DNA of 5,169 nucleotides, taken from Clostridia bacterium. GTDB lineage: Bacteria > Bacillota > Clostridia > Oscillospirales > Acutalibacteraceae. This document shows positions 1 to 4,663 of the stretch, one piece after another. Positions within the stretch are counted from its first letter, which is position 1. Each line of letters starts with the position of its first letter. A program made the position numbers and the translations under genes. The notes under the pieces are model-generated. The model worked only from the letters and a program-made list of their open reading frames with translations. It searched no databases and was not told the DNA's origin. The stretch is taken from positions 1 to 5,169 of the forward strand of contig CAAEIM010000104.1 of the NCBI GenBank assembly GCA_900755995.1, read 5' to 3'.

Positions 1-299
1 CAATTCCAATGGCTACTGTATACCTTGCGGTTTCCACTTTAATTCAATCTCCCATTTTTTCGGTCGGTATTGGTCTGGCTTCGATTGTACCTTCCGTGCT
101 TATGATAAACACAAAAATCTGGTTTGCCTACCCGATGAGCTATCCGTTCTATCTGATAATGGTGGCGTATGGGAGAGCTGCTGAAGGTGTTTATGAAACA
201 CAAATCGCTTGGCTTCCGTGGCTGCCTGTTGCAGTCGGAATCACTATTTTGGCACTTGTCGTATCCTGTATGCGATACGGCGCATCTGAAAGGAGATAA
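1..299 (+). CDS. ABC-2 type transporter permease, C-terminal part (partial)
   Basis: The reading frame is open from the window edge, with bases 3-8 coding and no stop before the Met at position 9, so this is probably the tail of a longer permease rather than a 96-residue protein. Its hydrophobic segments (about residues 12-33, 39-54 and 67-87 counted from that Met) and a short basic end (RYGASERR) fit the last helices of an ABC-2 permease, the membrane subunit of an ATP-driven exporter. The style resembles the MutG/EpiG/CprC permeases of lantibiotic or cationic-peptide immunity; that subfamily call is recognition from memory, not a search. The ATPase and the start lie outside the window. It ends 5 bases before the next ORF begins, and that gene's ribosome binding site (291-295) lies inside this gene's last codons, so the two are co-transcribed. 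Unrelated permeases cannot be excluded. Confidence 0.6.
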   Translation, partial: IPMATVYLAVSTLIQSPIFSVGIGLASIVPSVLMINTKIWFAYPMSYPFYLIMVAYGRAAEGVYETQIAWLPWLPVAVGITILALVVSCMRYGASERR

Positions 300-304
300 T
301 TACA

Positions 305-592
305 ATGAAAAACAAAATTTTAACTGCGATTTCTACCATTATGCTCTTTGTCCCGTGGACGATCCTGCCACTGCGTACCTTTGATTGGGCGCTGGAATCC
401 CCGGTAGCGGAGATTATGGTTTACAGTTACGCCGCCTTTATGATTTTTTCAGGTATCTTTTCCATTCTCAGCTATACCAAAGGAAAAGTAAAATCCAAAC
501 TTATGCAGGTATGTGTCGTGATTAACAGTATTTATGCGGTTGGCGCAATCGCAATTATCGGTATGAATATTGTAACGAGGATTGGCGGGTGA
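305..592 (+). CDS. Small three-helix membrane protein, unknown function
   Basis: This 95-residue protein has three predicted membrane segments, at about residues 5-22, 36-57 and 66-90. A basic loop (KGKVKSK, 59-65) separates the second and third and probably faces the cytoplasm. There is no signal peptidase site. The start is fixed by an AGGAG ribosome binding site at 291-295, nine bases before the ATG. It follows the permease by 5 bases and its stop is 4 bases before the lipoprotein's ATG, so all three form one operon. I recognise no named family. The context suggests an accessory membrane protein of the ABC exporter, perhaps in peptide immunity; that is inference from position only. Confidence 0.7.
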   Translation: MKNKILTAISTIMLFVPWTILPLRTFDWALESPVAEIMVYSYAAFMIFSGIFSILSYTKGKVKSKLMQVCVVINSIYAVGAIAIIGMNIVTRIGG

Positions 593-596
593 TGAT

Positions 597-1073
597 ATGA
601 AAAAAATAAAAATTCTGACTGCCGTTTTGCTTTCCTTATGTTTGGCTTTTGCTGTTACAGGGTGCAGCGGCGACAACCTGAAAGATAGTGTTATAAACGG
701 CTTTAATGATATGCTCCAGCATTTCAGCAAATATGCCCTTACGGACGAAAAGGATTTGCAGGGCGATAAGACCAAAGGGGAAGATACCTATACCGGCTCC
801 TATACAGCAGATTATGAGGATTTCAATGATAAAGAATATATCTTTGGAGGTACTGCGTTAGAACGGGATAAAGGAAGTGAGCTTACTGTAACTTACGAGT
901 TGACGGTTGATTCCGGCACGGCGAAGCTTTACTGGCTTGATAAGGGTGAGGAAAAAATGATTGCCGATACAAGTAAAAACGGAACATATTCCGTTACCCT
1001 TGATGAAGGCGACAACTATCTTACTTTAGAAGGTAATGATTTTTGCGGCTCATTGCAGGTGGTTGTGGAATGA
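597..1073 (+). CDS. Small lipoprotein, unknown function
   Basis: This 158-residue protein begins with a lipoprotein signal peptide: basic MKKIK, a hydrophobic stretch, then lipobox V20-T21-G22-C23. Cys23 would be lipid-modified, anchoring the protein to the outer face of the membrane. The mature part is acidic and polar. From about residue 75 it alternates short strand-like segments (ELTVTYELTV, AKLYWL, TYSVTL, NYLTLEG, GSLQVVVE), which suggests a beta-sandwich. I chose ATG 597 because the signal peptide starts there; an in-frame TTG at 582 would add five residues and overlap the upstream gene. The ribosome binding site (GGCGGG, 584-589) is weak, so translational coupling to the upstream gene is likely. 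As the last gene of an ABC exporter operon it may bind the exported or toxic peptide outside the cell, like LanI-type immunity lipoproteins; this is analogy, not seen homology. Confidence 0.8.
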   Translation: MKKIKILTAVLLSLCLAFAVTGCSGDNLKDSVINGFNDMLQHFSKYALTDEKDLQGDKTKGEDTYTGSYTADYEDFNDKEYIFGGTALERDKGSELTVTYELTVDSGTAKLYWLDKGEEKMIADTSKNGTYSVTLDEGDNYLTLEGNDFCGSLQVVVE

Positions 1074-1179
1074 TTGCAAAAGCAAGAACAAATCCGCTAA
1101 ATCTTTGTGCTATGCCTAATACTTTGGAATGTTCGATAAACCGCTAATTCACTCTTGTTCAGATAAAGCAGAGCTGGAT

Positions 1180-1255
1180 TTAATTCGCCATCTACTTTGC
1201 CATTGTCGCCATTTAACTCGCCATTTAATTTGCCATTCCGTATTGTCGCATTGAG
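1180..1255. repeat. Short tandem repeat, unit near TCGCCATTTAA (about 12 bp)
   Basis: The + strand repeats TCGCCATCTAC, TTTGCCATTG, TCGCCATTTAAC, TCGCCATTTAAT and TTGCCATTCCG in tandem, with a final degenerate TGTCGCATTG. The period (mostly 12, sometimes 9 bases) is a multiple of three. Read on the minus strand it keeps one frame and encodes Asn/Asp-Gly-x-x, so the repeat probably arose in coding DNA. There is no CRISPR-like spacing. Confidence 0.6.
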
Positions 1256-1316
1256 CATAAAAGCGTTATCAATTTTATTTCCCCATTTTTTAGCATAACA
1301 TTGAGTAGTGAAAAGA

Positions 1317-1355
1317 ATGAAAACCGCAGGACTTCGATATATAGCTCTGCGGCTT
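1317..1355 (-). terminator. Rho-independent terminator of the repressor/protease/nuclease operon
   Basis: Read on the minus strand, AAGCCGCAG (1355-1347) pairs with CTGCGGTTT (1329-1321), a 9-bp stem with one G-U pair and a 17-base loop. A TTTT run (1323-1320) overlaps its end, and a second T-rich patch lies further on. It starts 16 bases after the nuclease stop codon. On the + strand the same stem is followed only by a broken T-rich tract, so it might weakly stop the ABC operon too. No other terminator is visible after 1073. Confidence 0.55.
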
Positions 1356-1371
1356 TCAGCTTTTCGATATT

Positions 1372-2382
1372 TTAGTCTCTTTTGATATGCTTTTGTATAT
1401 CTTCCACAGACGGGAGCTGTTTGCTCAAAGCTTCAGGAAGCTCACTTGTAACTTTGTATTCGCTGACACCGATTGGCTTTGACATATCTTTTAAGGCATA
1501 TTCAGCGACTAATGCGTTTTTGCTTTTGCACAGCAACAGACCGATAGAAGGATTGTCATTATCCTTTTTCAAAATCCCGTCAACGGCTGAGAGATAAAAG
1601 TTAAGCTGTCCAGCATATTCCGGCTTAAATTCTCCGGTTTTCAGCTCAATCACAACATAGCAGCGAAGATTAAGGTTGTAGAACAGAAGATCAATGTAAA
1701 AATCATCGCCGCCGACATTGAGATGATATTGATTGCCGAGAAACGCAAATCCCGTTCCCAACTCTAAAAGCAGCTTCGTTACATCCTGAACAAGAGCCTG
1801 CTCTATATCCCGTTCTACCATATCTTCCTTGAAAGGGATAAAATCAAAAATGTATGGATCTTTCATTGTTTGTACGGCAAGCTCACTCTGCGGCGAAGCA
1901 AGTCGGCTTTCAAAGTTTGAAATTTTATCAGCAATAGCCTGCCGTTCATATAAGCCGCTTTCAATCTGATGAATCAAGACATTATGCGACCAGCCATTTT
2001 CTGCGGTCTTTCGTATATACCACTCTCTTTGCTTTTCTCCTTTAACCTTATCCAAAATTGCAACATTGTGCGACCACGGAATTTGTGCAGACACCGTCTG
2101 CACAAATTGCTCATCAGGATAAGTGCTTGCAAATTTTGACATATATTTAAGGTTGCGAACAGAATAGCCCTTTGCGTTCGGGAACGAGAGCTTAATATCA
2201 GCCGCCAGATTTTCAATAAATTTATTGCCCCAAGATTTATGCTCGTTTATGATTTTTCCGATATTGTAATACAGCATAATCAGCTCTTTATTTACACTTA
2301 AAGTAGCTTTGTACTGCGCCTGCTGAATTTCCTGTTTGATAGTTTGCACCAAATCAAGATACTCGTTATTATTCATCAACAT
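1372..2382 (-). CDS. YhcG/DUF1016-family PDDEXK nuclease
   Basis: This 336-residue protein has the two-part layout of the YhcG (DUF1016) family. The N-terminal domain (about residues 8-150) is helical and probably binds DNA. It includes the family-typical IPWSHNV (101-107) and a second WSHNV (131-135). The C-terminal domain (about 170-320) has a PDDEXK nuclease core: D231 in FYIDLLFY, the E246-x-K248 pair in VVIELKTG, and Q259 in AGQL. The core looks intact, so divalent-metal-dependent DNA cleavage is expected, although the family's substrate is poorly known. ATG 2382 is preceded by GGAGG at 2395-2391, eight bases away, so it is preferred over the in-frame ATG at 2376. The gene follows the ImmA-like protease by 19 bases and should share its transcript and repressor control. 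DUF1016 genes often occur near restriction-modification and mobile elements; a defence or element-maintenance role here is inference. Confidence 0.9.
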   Translation of the reverse strand: MLMNNNEYLDLVQTIKQEIQQAQYKATLSVNKELIMLYYNIGKIINEHKSWGNKFIENLAADIKLSFPNAKGYSVRNLKYMSKFASTYPDEQFVQTVSAQIPWSHNVAILDKVKGEKQREWYIRKTAENGWSHNVLIHQIESGLYERQAIADKISNFESRLASPQSELAVQTMKDPYIFDFIPFKEDMVERDIEQALVQDVTKLLLELGTGFAFLGNQYHLNVGGDDFYIDLLFYNLNLRCYVVIELKTGEFKPEYAGQLNFYLSAVDGILKKDNDNPSIGLLLCKSKNALVAEYALKDMSKPIGVSEYKVTSELPEALSKQLPSVEDIQKHIKRD

Positions 2383-2401
2383 CTTTATACCCTCCAGTTA
2401 T

Positions 2402-2917
2402 CTATTTCAAAAATTGATTGCGGTATTCCTGATGACGGAAACGATAGCCCTGTGCAATTAGCGTATCCGTTTTCAATGCGACCAAGTTTATGTCCGAGTG
2501 CATTGCCCGTGCGATCTGCTGAATATCATACCCGTTTTCGATATATTCCAGTATTTCATCGTCAGGCAGGGAGATTTGAGAAGCAAAGATGTTTGCCTCG
2601 TATTCCATTCGGCTTTGCCGCATATCGAAAATATTAAATTCCTTGAAGCCGCCAGCCTTGACCGCTTCTTCTCTATGTAATGCGTCATGTCCGATCTCGT
2701 GCAGCATTACGATACGCTCCATTACAGGGTGCAGATCGTCTTTTATAAAGATAAAGCGGTTACGCATTAAAACCTTGTATGCCCCTCGCTGCTTCTTGAA
2801 CGATAACGGGATAACTTCTATCCCCAGTTCTCGTGCGATTTTATGTGGATCGTTTGTGCCAAGCTCATTTGTCAGCCGATTTGCCTTTCTAACAATCTCC
2901 AAAGTCTGAATATCCAA
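2402..2917 (-). CDS. ImmA/IrrE-family zinc metalloprotease (anti-repressor)
   Basis: Counted from the TTG start, the 171-residue protein has HEIGH at 73-77 (zinc ligands H73 and H77, catalytic E74) and MEYEANIFA at 104-112, whose E107 is the expected third zinc ligand. This is the signature of ImmA/IrrE (Peptidase_M78). In ICEBs1 the homologous protease cleaves the Xre-type repressor ImmR and releases the element; the gene just upstream encodes such a repressor, so it is the likely substrate. Start choice: a GGGGGTG ribosome binding site (2931-2925) lies seven bases before TTG 2917, and family-like sequence begins there (DIQTLEIVRKANRL). Upstream in-frame ATG 2986 and TTG 2989 have no binding site and add 23-24 residues that do not look like the family, but they cannot be ruled out. 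The stop is 19 bases before the nuclease ATG. Confidence 0.88.
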   Translation of the reverse strand: MDIQTLEIVRKANRLTNELGTNDPHKIARELGIEVIPLSFKKQRGAYKVLMRNRFIFIKDDLHPVMERIVMLHEIGHDALHREEAVKAGGFKEFNIFDMRQSRMEYEANIFASQISLPDDEILEYIENGYDIQQIARAMHSDINLVALKTDTLIAQGYRFRHQEYRNQFLK

Positions 2918-2924
2918 GAGCAAA

Positions 2925-2931
2925 CACCCCC
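2925..2931 (-). promoter_or_regulatory. Ribosome binding site that decides a TTG start
   Basis: GGGGGTG on the minus strand lies seven bases before TTG 2917 and supports that codon as the protease start over ATG 2986, which has no such site. Use of TTG may keep the protease level low relative to the repressor. Confidence 0.5.
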
Positions 2932-2992
2932 ATTCTACTGTCGGTAAGTATATCTTATCAAATGCACTGTCCGAAAAAGAGGACATCAAGCG

Positions 2993-3397
2993 CTATTTTC
3001 TATATTTTTTGGGAGTGTACTTTTTATTCTTCTCTTTGGCGATCCAGTACGCTTCCTGAATGCCTTTCATCATCTCGTCCAAATCCTCATCTGCAAGTTC
3101 GCCGCCTGCAAAAAGTCCTGTAACTTCTGCCATAAGCTCCTTTGCCTGTCTTGCGCCATTGCGTCCATATTTAGATTCGGCGTTCAGCAAAAATTCTTCA
3201 TCATCTGTAAGCAGATAGTTGACATCGACCTTCAGGACTTCCGCCATCTTATAATAAGTTTCCCTCTTTTTCGGGTAGCGAGTGCCAGCCTCATAATTCG
3301 ATACTGTCCGCAGAGAAACGCCGATTGCTTTTGCAAACTCATCTTGCTTTAAGCCTGCTTTCGTGCGGGCTTCTTTTACCTTTTCACAGAATTTCAT
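2993..3397 (-). CDS. Xre-family helix-turn-helix repressor (ImmR-like)
   Basis: This 134-residue protein has an N-terminal HTH_3 domain at about residues 5-64: FCEKVKEARTKAGLKQ, then FAKAIGVSLRTVSNYEAG, in which residues 28-37 should be the recognition helix. The C-terminal part (about 80-134) is helical and ends in a strongly basic tail (KEKNKKYTPKKYRK). ATG 3397 is preceded by GGAGG (3411-3407) nine bases away; the same frame runs 50 codons further upstream, but that stretch covers the promoter and operator DNA and is not coding. It is the first gene of the minus-strand operon with the ImmA-like protease and the nuclease. The palindromic ATACGCAA/TTGCGTAT sites over its own promoter and the facing promoter are its probable operators, so it should repress the + strand regulator and control itself. 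The target sites are inference from position and symmetry. Confidence 0.88.
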   Translation of the reverse strand: MKFCEKVKEARTKAGLKQDEFAKAIGVSLRTVSNYEAGTRYPKKRETYYKMAEVLKVDVNYLLTDDEEFLLNAESKYGRNGARQAKELMAEVTGLFAGGELADEDLDEMMKGIQEAYWIAKEKNKKYTPKKYRK

Positions 3398-3438
3398 TTC
3401 ATCTGACCTCCAAATTATTCGACCTGATTTGAAAATAT

Positions 3439-3447
3439 CTTGCGTAT
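3439..3447 (+). promoter_or_regulatory. Putative repressor half-site (A)
   Basis: CTTGCGTAT matches one arm of the central palindrome. It lies 5 bases upstream of the -35 box of the + strand promoter. The partner arm is not recognisable. On the minus strand it lies in the repressor's 5' leader. Confidence 0.45.
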
Positions 3448-3452
3448 CTGTA

Positions 3453-3481
3453 TTGACAAGCGCAAGTAAATTTCGTATAAT
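3453..3481 (+). promoter_or_regulatory. Consensus sigma-A promoter for the ArpU-like regulator
   Basis: The -35 box TTGACA (3453-3458) and -10 box TATAAT (3476-3481) are both perfect, with the ideal 17-base spacer. Transcription should start near 3488 and give a leader of about 120 bases before the ATG at 3611. The spacer contains operator B. A promoter this strong needs tight repression, which fits the operators around it. Confidence 0.85.
3458..3478. promoter_or_regulatory. Putative repressor operator (B), imperfect palindrome
   Basis: This 21-bp segment matches the central operator C at 17 of 21 positions, with arms AAGCGCAA and TTTCGTAT. It fills the spacer and reaches into both boxes of the + strand promoter, so bound repressor would block RNA polymerase directly. 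Its centre is 28 bp from that of operator C. Confidence 0.6.
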
Positions 3482-3485
3482 GTCA

Positions 3486-3506
3486 ATACGCAAGTAAGTT
3501 GCGTAT
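3486..3506. promoter_or_regulatory. Putative central repressor operator (C), perfect palindrome
   Basis: ATACGCAA and TTGCGTAT form perfect 8-bp inverted arms around the five bases GTAAG. The palindrome covers the predicted start sites of both facing promoters (near 3488 on + and 3502 on -), so one bound dimer could influence both. It is the best operator for the adjacent Xre repressor. Confidence 0.75.
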
Positions 3507-3508
3507 AC

Positions 3509-3537
3509 ATAATACCTTAACTTGCGTATTTTGTCAA
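3509..3537 (-). promoter_or_regulatory. Sigma-A promoter of the repressor/protease/nuclease operon
   Basis: On the minus strand, TTGACA (3537-3532) and TATTAT (3514-3509) are separated by 17 bases; only one base differs from consensus. Transcription should start near 3502 and run leftward through the whole + strand promoter to the repressor ATG at 3397. The -35 box is followed by half-site D in the spacer. Confidence 0.8.
3520..3529 (+). promoter_or_regulatory. Putative repressor half-site (D)
   Basis: ACTTGCGTAT lies inside the spacer of the minus-strand promoter. Seen from the minus strand it reads ATACGCAAGT four bases after TTGACA, much as GCGCAAGT follows TTGACA by one base in the opposing promoter. 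Binding here would shut off the repressor's own operon. Confidence 0.5.
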
Positions 3538-3610
3538 GGGAGTTCAAAAAATTAGCTTGAACTTTTATCTACCAACAAATGATACCCGTTTTAAGGATTG
3601 AGGCGAACAG

Positions 3611-4177
3611 ATGGGACGGAAAGATACACTCGCTGCGAAAAGCATTCGCAAAATGTACGAGCAGCTTAATTTGAATCAATCGGATATATTCTCTAAAACA
3701 AAATTGCTTCTCAGTGTATACCGTGATGTGGTCTGGATCACACTGAGCGAATCTGCCCGTGTGAATGAGGAGCTGGTATATTACGGAGAGGAACTGGACA
3801 GCGCCCTTGTCTACTTGGAACTGTTTGCGCCGGATACCGAGAAGCAGGAGTTTGAGAGCCGTATCAGTGCTTTATTTGAGAACAAGTGGATGGTTGACCT
3901 GATTGATACCGCTATGGCGAAAATATATGACTACCATAACAACGGCAGGCTGTACCACGAGATCATATCGAAAAGCTACCTGACGGCGTTTCGGTATACA
4001 GAGAGCGAGCTGCTCGATCTCTTGAATATGGAGCGCAGTACCTTTTACGATCGGAAACGGGAAGCGATTTTGCTTCTTGGCGTGTCCCTGTGGGGATATG
4101 CTATTCCGTGCTTCAAAGGAATCTTCAATATGAAGGGAGCTGATGAAAGCGATGATATTCCCGATTTTTTCAAATGA
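3611..4177 (+). CDS. ArpU-like / sigma region 4-like transcription regulator
   Basis: This 188-residue protein has a helical, acidic N-terminal two thirds and a helix-turn-helix near residues 129-155 (YTESELLDLLNMERSTFYDRKREAI). Its STFYDRKREAI part resembles the recognition region of ArpU and other phage-type sigma region 4-like regulators, which act late in prophage or element induction. LLLGVSLWGYAIP (154-166) follows. ATG 3611 has GAGG at 3600-3603, seven bases away. The gene lies under a consensus promoter covered by the repressor's operators, so it should be made only after repression is lifted. Three GTCCGAC repeats start 7 bases after its stop and are candidate binding sites. Activation rather than repression is inference; the family assignment comes from motif recognition and could be wrong. 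Confidence 0.65.
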   Translation: MGRKDTLAAKSIRKMYEQLNLNQSDIFSKTKLLLSVYRDVVWITLSESARVNEELVYYGEELDSALVYLELFAPDTEKQEFESRISALFENKWMVDLIDTAMAKIYDYHNNGRLYHEIISKSYLTAFRYTESELLDLLNMERSTFYDRKREAILLLGVSLWGYAIPCFKGIFNMKGADESDDIPDFFK

Positions 4178-4183
4178 AGGCTT

Positions 4184-4224
4184 GTCCGACTAAAGTCCGA
4201 CGAAATCCCTACTGAATGTCCGAC
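4184..4224 (+). repeat. Three direct GTCCGAC repeats (activator-site candidates)
   Basis: Identical GTCCGAC heptamers lie at 4184-4190, 4195-4201 and 4218-4224. Their starts are 11 and 23 bases apart, close to one and two turns of DNA, so all three face the same side of the helix. The last overlaps the position of the -35 box of the following promoter. This is the arrangement expected for an activator that recruits RNA polymerase. Confidence 0.65.
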
Positions 4225-4233
4225 CTTGCGTAT
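4225..4233 (+). promoter_or_regulatory. Repressor half-site copy (E) beside the GTCCGAC repeats
   Basis: CTTGCGTAT, identical to site A and to the core of site D about 700-800 bases away, directly follows the third GTCCGAC and lies in the promoter spacer. A nine-base match in such a place suggests that the Xre repressor also acts here. No partner arm is visible, so chance is possible. Confidence 0.4.
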
Positions 4234-4241
4234 GCTACACT
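4233..4241 (+). promoter_or_regulatory. Weak extended -10 promoter
   Basis: TG-C-TACACT is an extended -10 element (4 of 6 matches in the hexamer, with the key A2 and T6 kept). No recognisable -35 box lies 17 bases upstream, where TGAATG is found; instead the third GTCCGAC repeat overlaps that position. This suggests an activator-dependent promoter with a start near 4248. Confidence 0.4.
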
Positions 4242-4247
4242 GTGTAT

Positions 4248-4514
4248 GCTGCCCGCAGAACGGCTTTCGTTTACGGAACGAGGCTGAAAACAAAATGGCA
4301 GAAAATTGGCGCAGTTTTGCCGATGATACGAAAAAGCAAATCTGTTACAATTAGTATGCCTAAAGCTTTGAGAATTTTTCTTGATTTTCAAATGCTGGTT
4401 GAATATCTTTTAGGCGGCAATACAGCAGCTTAGGCAAAACGAATTGAATATGTGTTTTGAAGAAGCAGTTATAGCTTTCAGCCTTCGGGCTTGAATGTTA
4501 TAGCTGCTTTTTTT
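4248..4514 (+). other. Predicted short transcript of unknown content (sRNA or small-peptide mRNA)
   Basis: No convincing gene fills the interval between the regulator and the next reading frame. A promoter candidate at 4233-4241 and a strong terminator at 4464-4514 bound a transcript of about 265 bases. Within it, ATG 4295 opens a 19-codon frame (MAENWRSFADDTKKQICYN) with only a distant, weak AGG (4281-4283) upstream. ATG 4323 opens a 36-codon frame to 4433 (a nested ATG at 4356 gives MPKALRIFLDFQMLVEYLL...) without a binding site. Either could be a small protein, or the RNA may act itself. I recognise neither. Confidence 0.3.
4464..4514 (+). terminator. Strong rho-independent terminator
   Basis: AGCAGTTATAGC (4464-4475) pairs over 12 bp with GTTATAGCTGCT (4497-4508), with two G-U pairs. 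The inner part forms a second stem, AGCC-TTCG-GGCT, closed by a stable UUCG tetraloop and extended by TTC/GAA around one bulged T. Seven T residues (4508-4514) follow. The reverse strand has no matching T run, so it works for + strand transcripts. Confidence 0.85.
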
Positions 4515-4520
4515 GTGCAG

Positions 4521-4549
4521 CCCTTTTCGCTTTTGTCAAGCGGAAAGGG
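4521..4549 (+). other. Leader hairpin upstream of the sigma-like gene
   Basis: CCCTTTTCGC (4521-4530) pairs with GCGGAAAGGG (4540-4549) over 10 bp, with one T-G pair and a 9-base loop. It is not followed by a T run, so it is not a simple terminator. Its 3' arm includes a GGGAG-like ribosome binding motif just before ATG 4556, which opens a 14-codon frame (MSITVWQAFVCRDP). Four-base spacing makes translation doubtful. Confidence 0.3.
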
Positions 4550-4609
4550 AGCTTTATGTCTATCACAGTATGGCAGGCATTTGTATGTAGGGATCCGTGA
4601 TCTCCGGAG

Positions 4610-4638
4610 TTTTTGATTGTGACCTTATATATCAAAAA
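4610..4638. repeat. Inverted repeat TTTTTGAT / ATCAAAAA before the sigma-like gene
   Basis: Perfect 8-bp arms at 4610-4617 and 4631-4638 flank 13 bases. The repeat lies 10 bases upstream of the AAGGAG ribosome binding site (4649-4654). It could be an operator or a weak leader hairpin. No clear sigma-A promoter was found between 4515 and 4663. Confidence 0.4.
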
Positions 4639-4663
4639 TTCCAAATTTAAGGAGATTACGGAA

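Larger units (their letters stand above)
1097..1375 (-). pseudogene. Remnant of a gene with Asn-Gly tandem repeats (degenerate C-terminus)
   Basis: One minus-strand frame is open across this gene-free stretch to a TAG at 1099-1097. From ATG 1258 it reads 53 codons. Residues 8-26 carry a tandem repeat with a mostly 12-base period: NGKL, NGEL, NGD, NGKV, DGEL. A normal-looking tail follows (LYLNKSELAVYRTFQ). There is no ribosome binding site before ATG 1258, and the longer open frame (to about 1375) has no start, so it is unlikely to be a working gene. Similar NG-x-x runs occur before the C-terminal winged-helix domain of AlbA_2/AAA_4-type putative ATP-binding proteins; I propose it is the stump of such a gene, from memory of the family. 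The alternative is a chance open frame over a simple DNA repeat. Confidence 0.35.

Noticed and set aside
449..775. Minus-strand reading frame across the small membrane protein and lipoprotein
   Set aside because: It is a shadow of two well-supported + strand genes with good starts or signal peptide.
1180..1255. CRISPR-like array
   Set aside because: The units are about 12 bases, directly abutting and degenerate, with no spacers.
2932..2961. Possible internal minus-strand promoter TTGATA-18-TAGAAT before the protease
   Set aside because: The boxes are fair, but the predicted start would fall inside the ribosome binding site of TTG 2917, leaving almost no leader. It may still matter if the true start differs.
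3398..3547. N-terminal extension of the Xre repressor by 50 codons to a TTG at 3547
   Set aside because: The stretch contains both promoters and the operators, and ATG 3397 has a strong GGAGG site. The extension would start upstream of the predicted transcription start.
4242..4433. 63-codon + strand frame starting at GTG 4242
   Set aside because: It has no ribosome binding site, its start precedes the likely transcription start, and no known motif is visible. Only the shorter frames are mentioned as weak possibilities.
4503..4521. Antiterminator pairing GCTGC with GCAGC across the T run
   Set aside because: The downstream partner is transcribed only after the terminator has formed, so it cannot compete in time.
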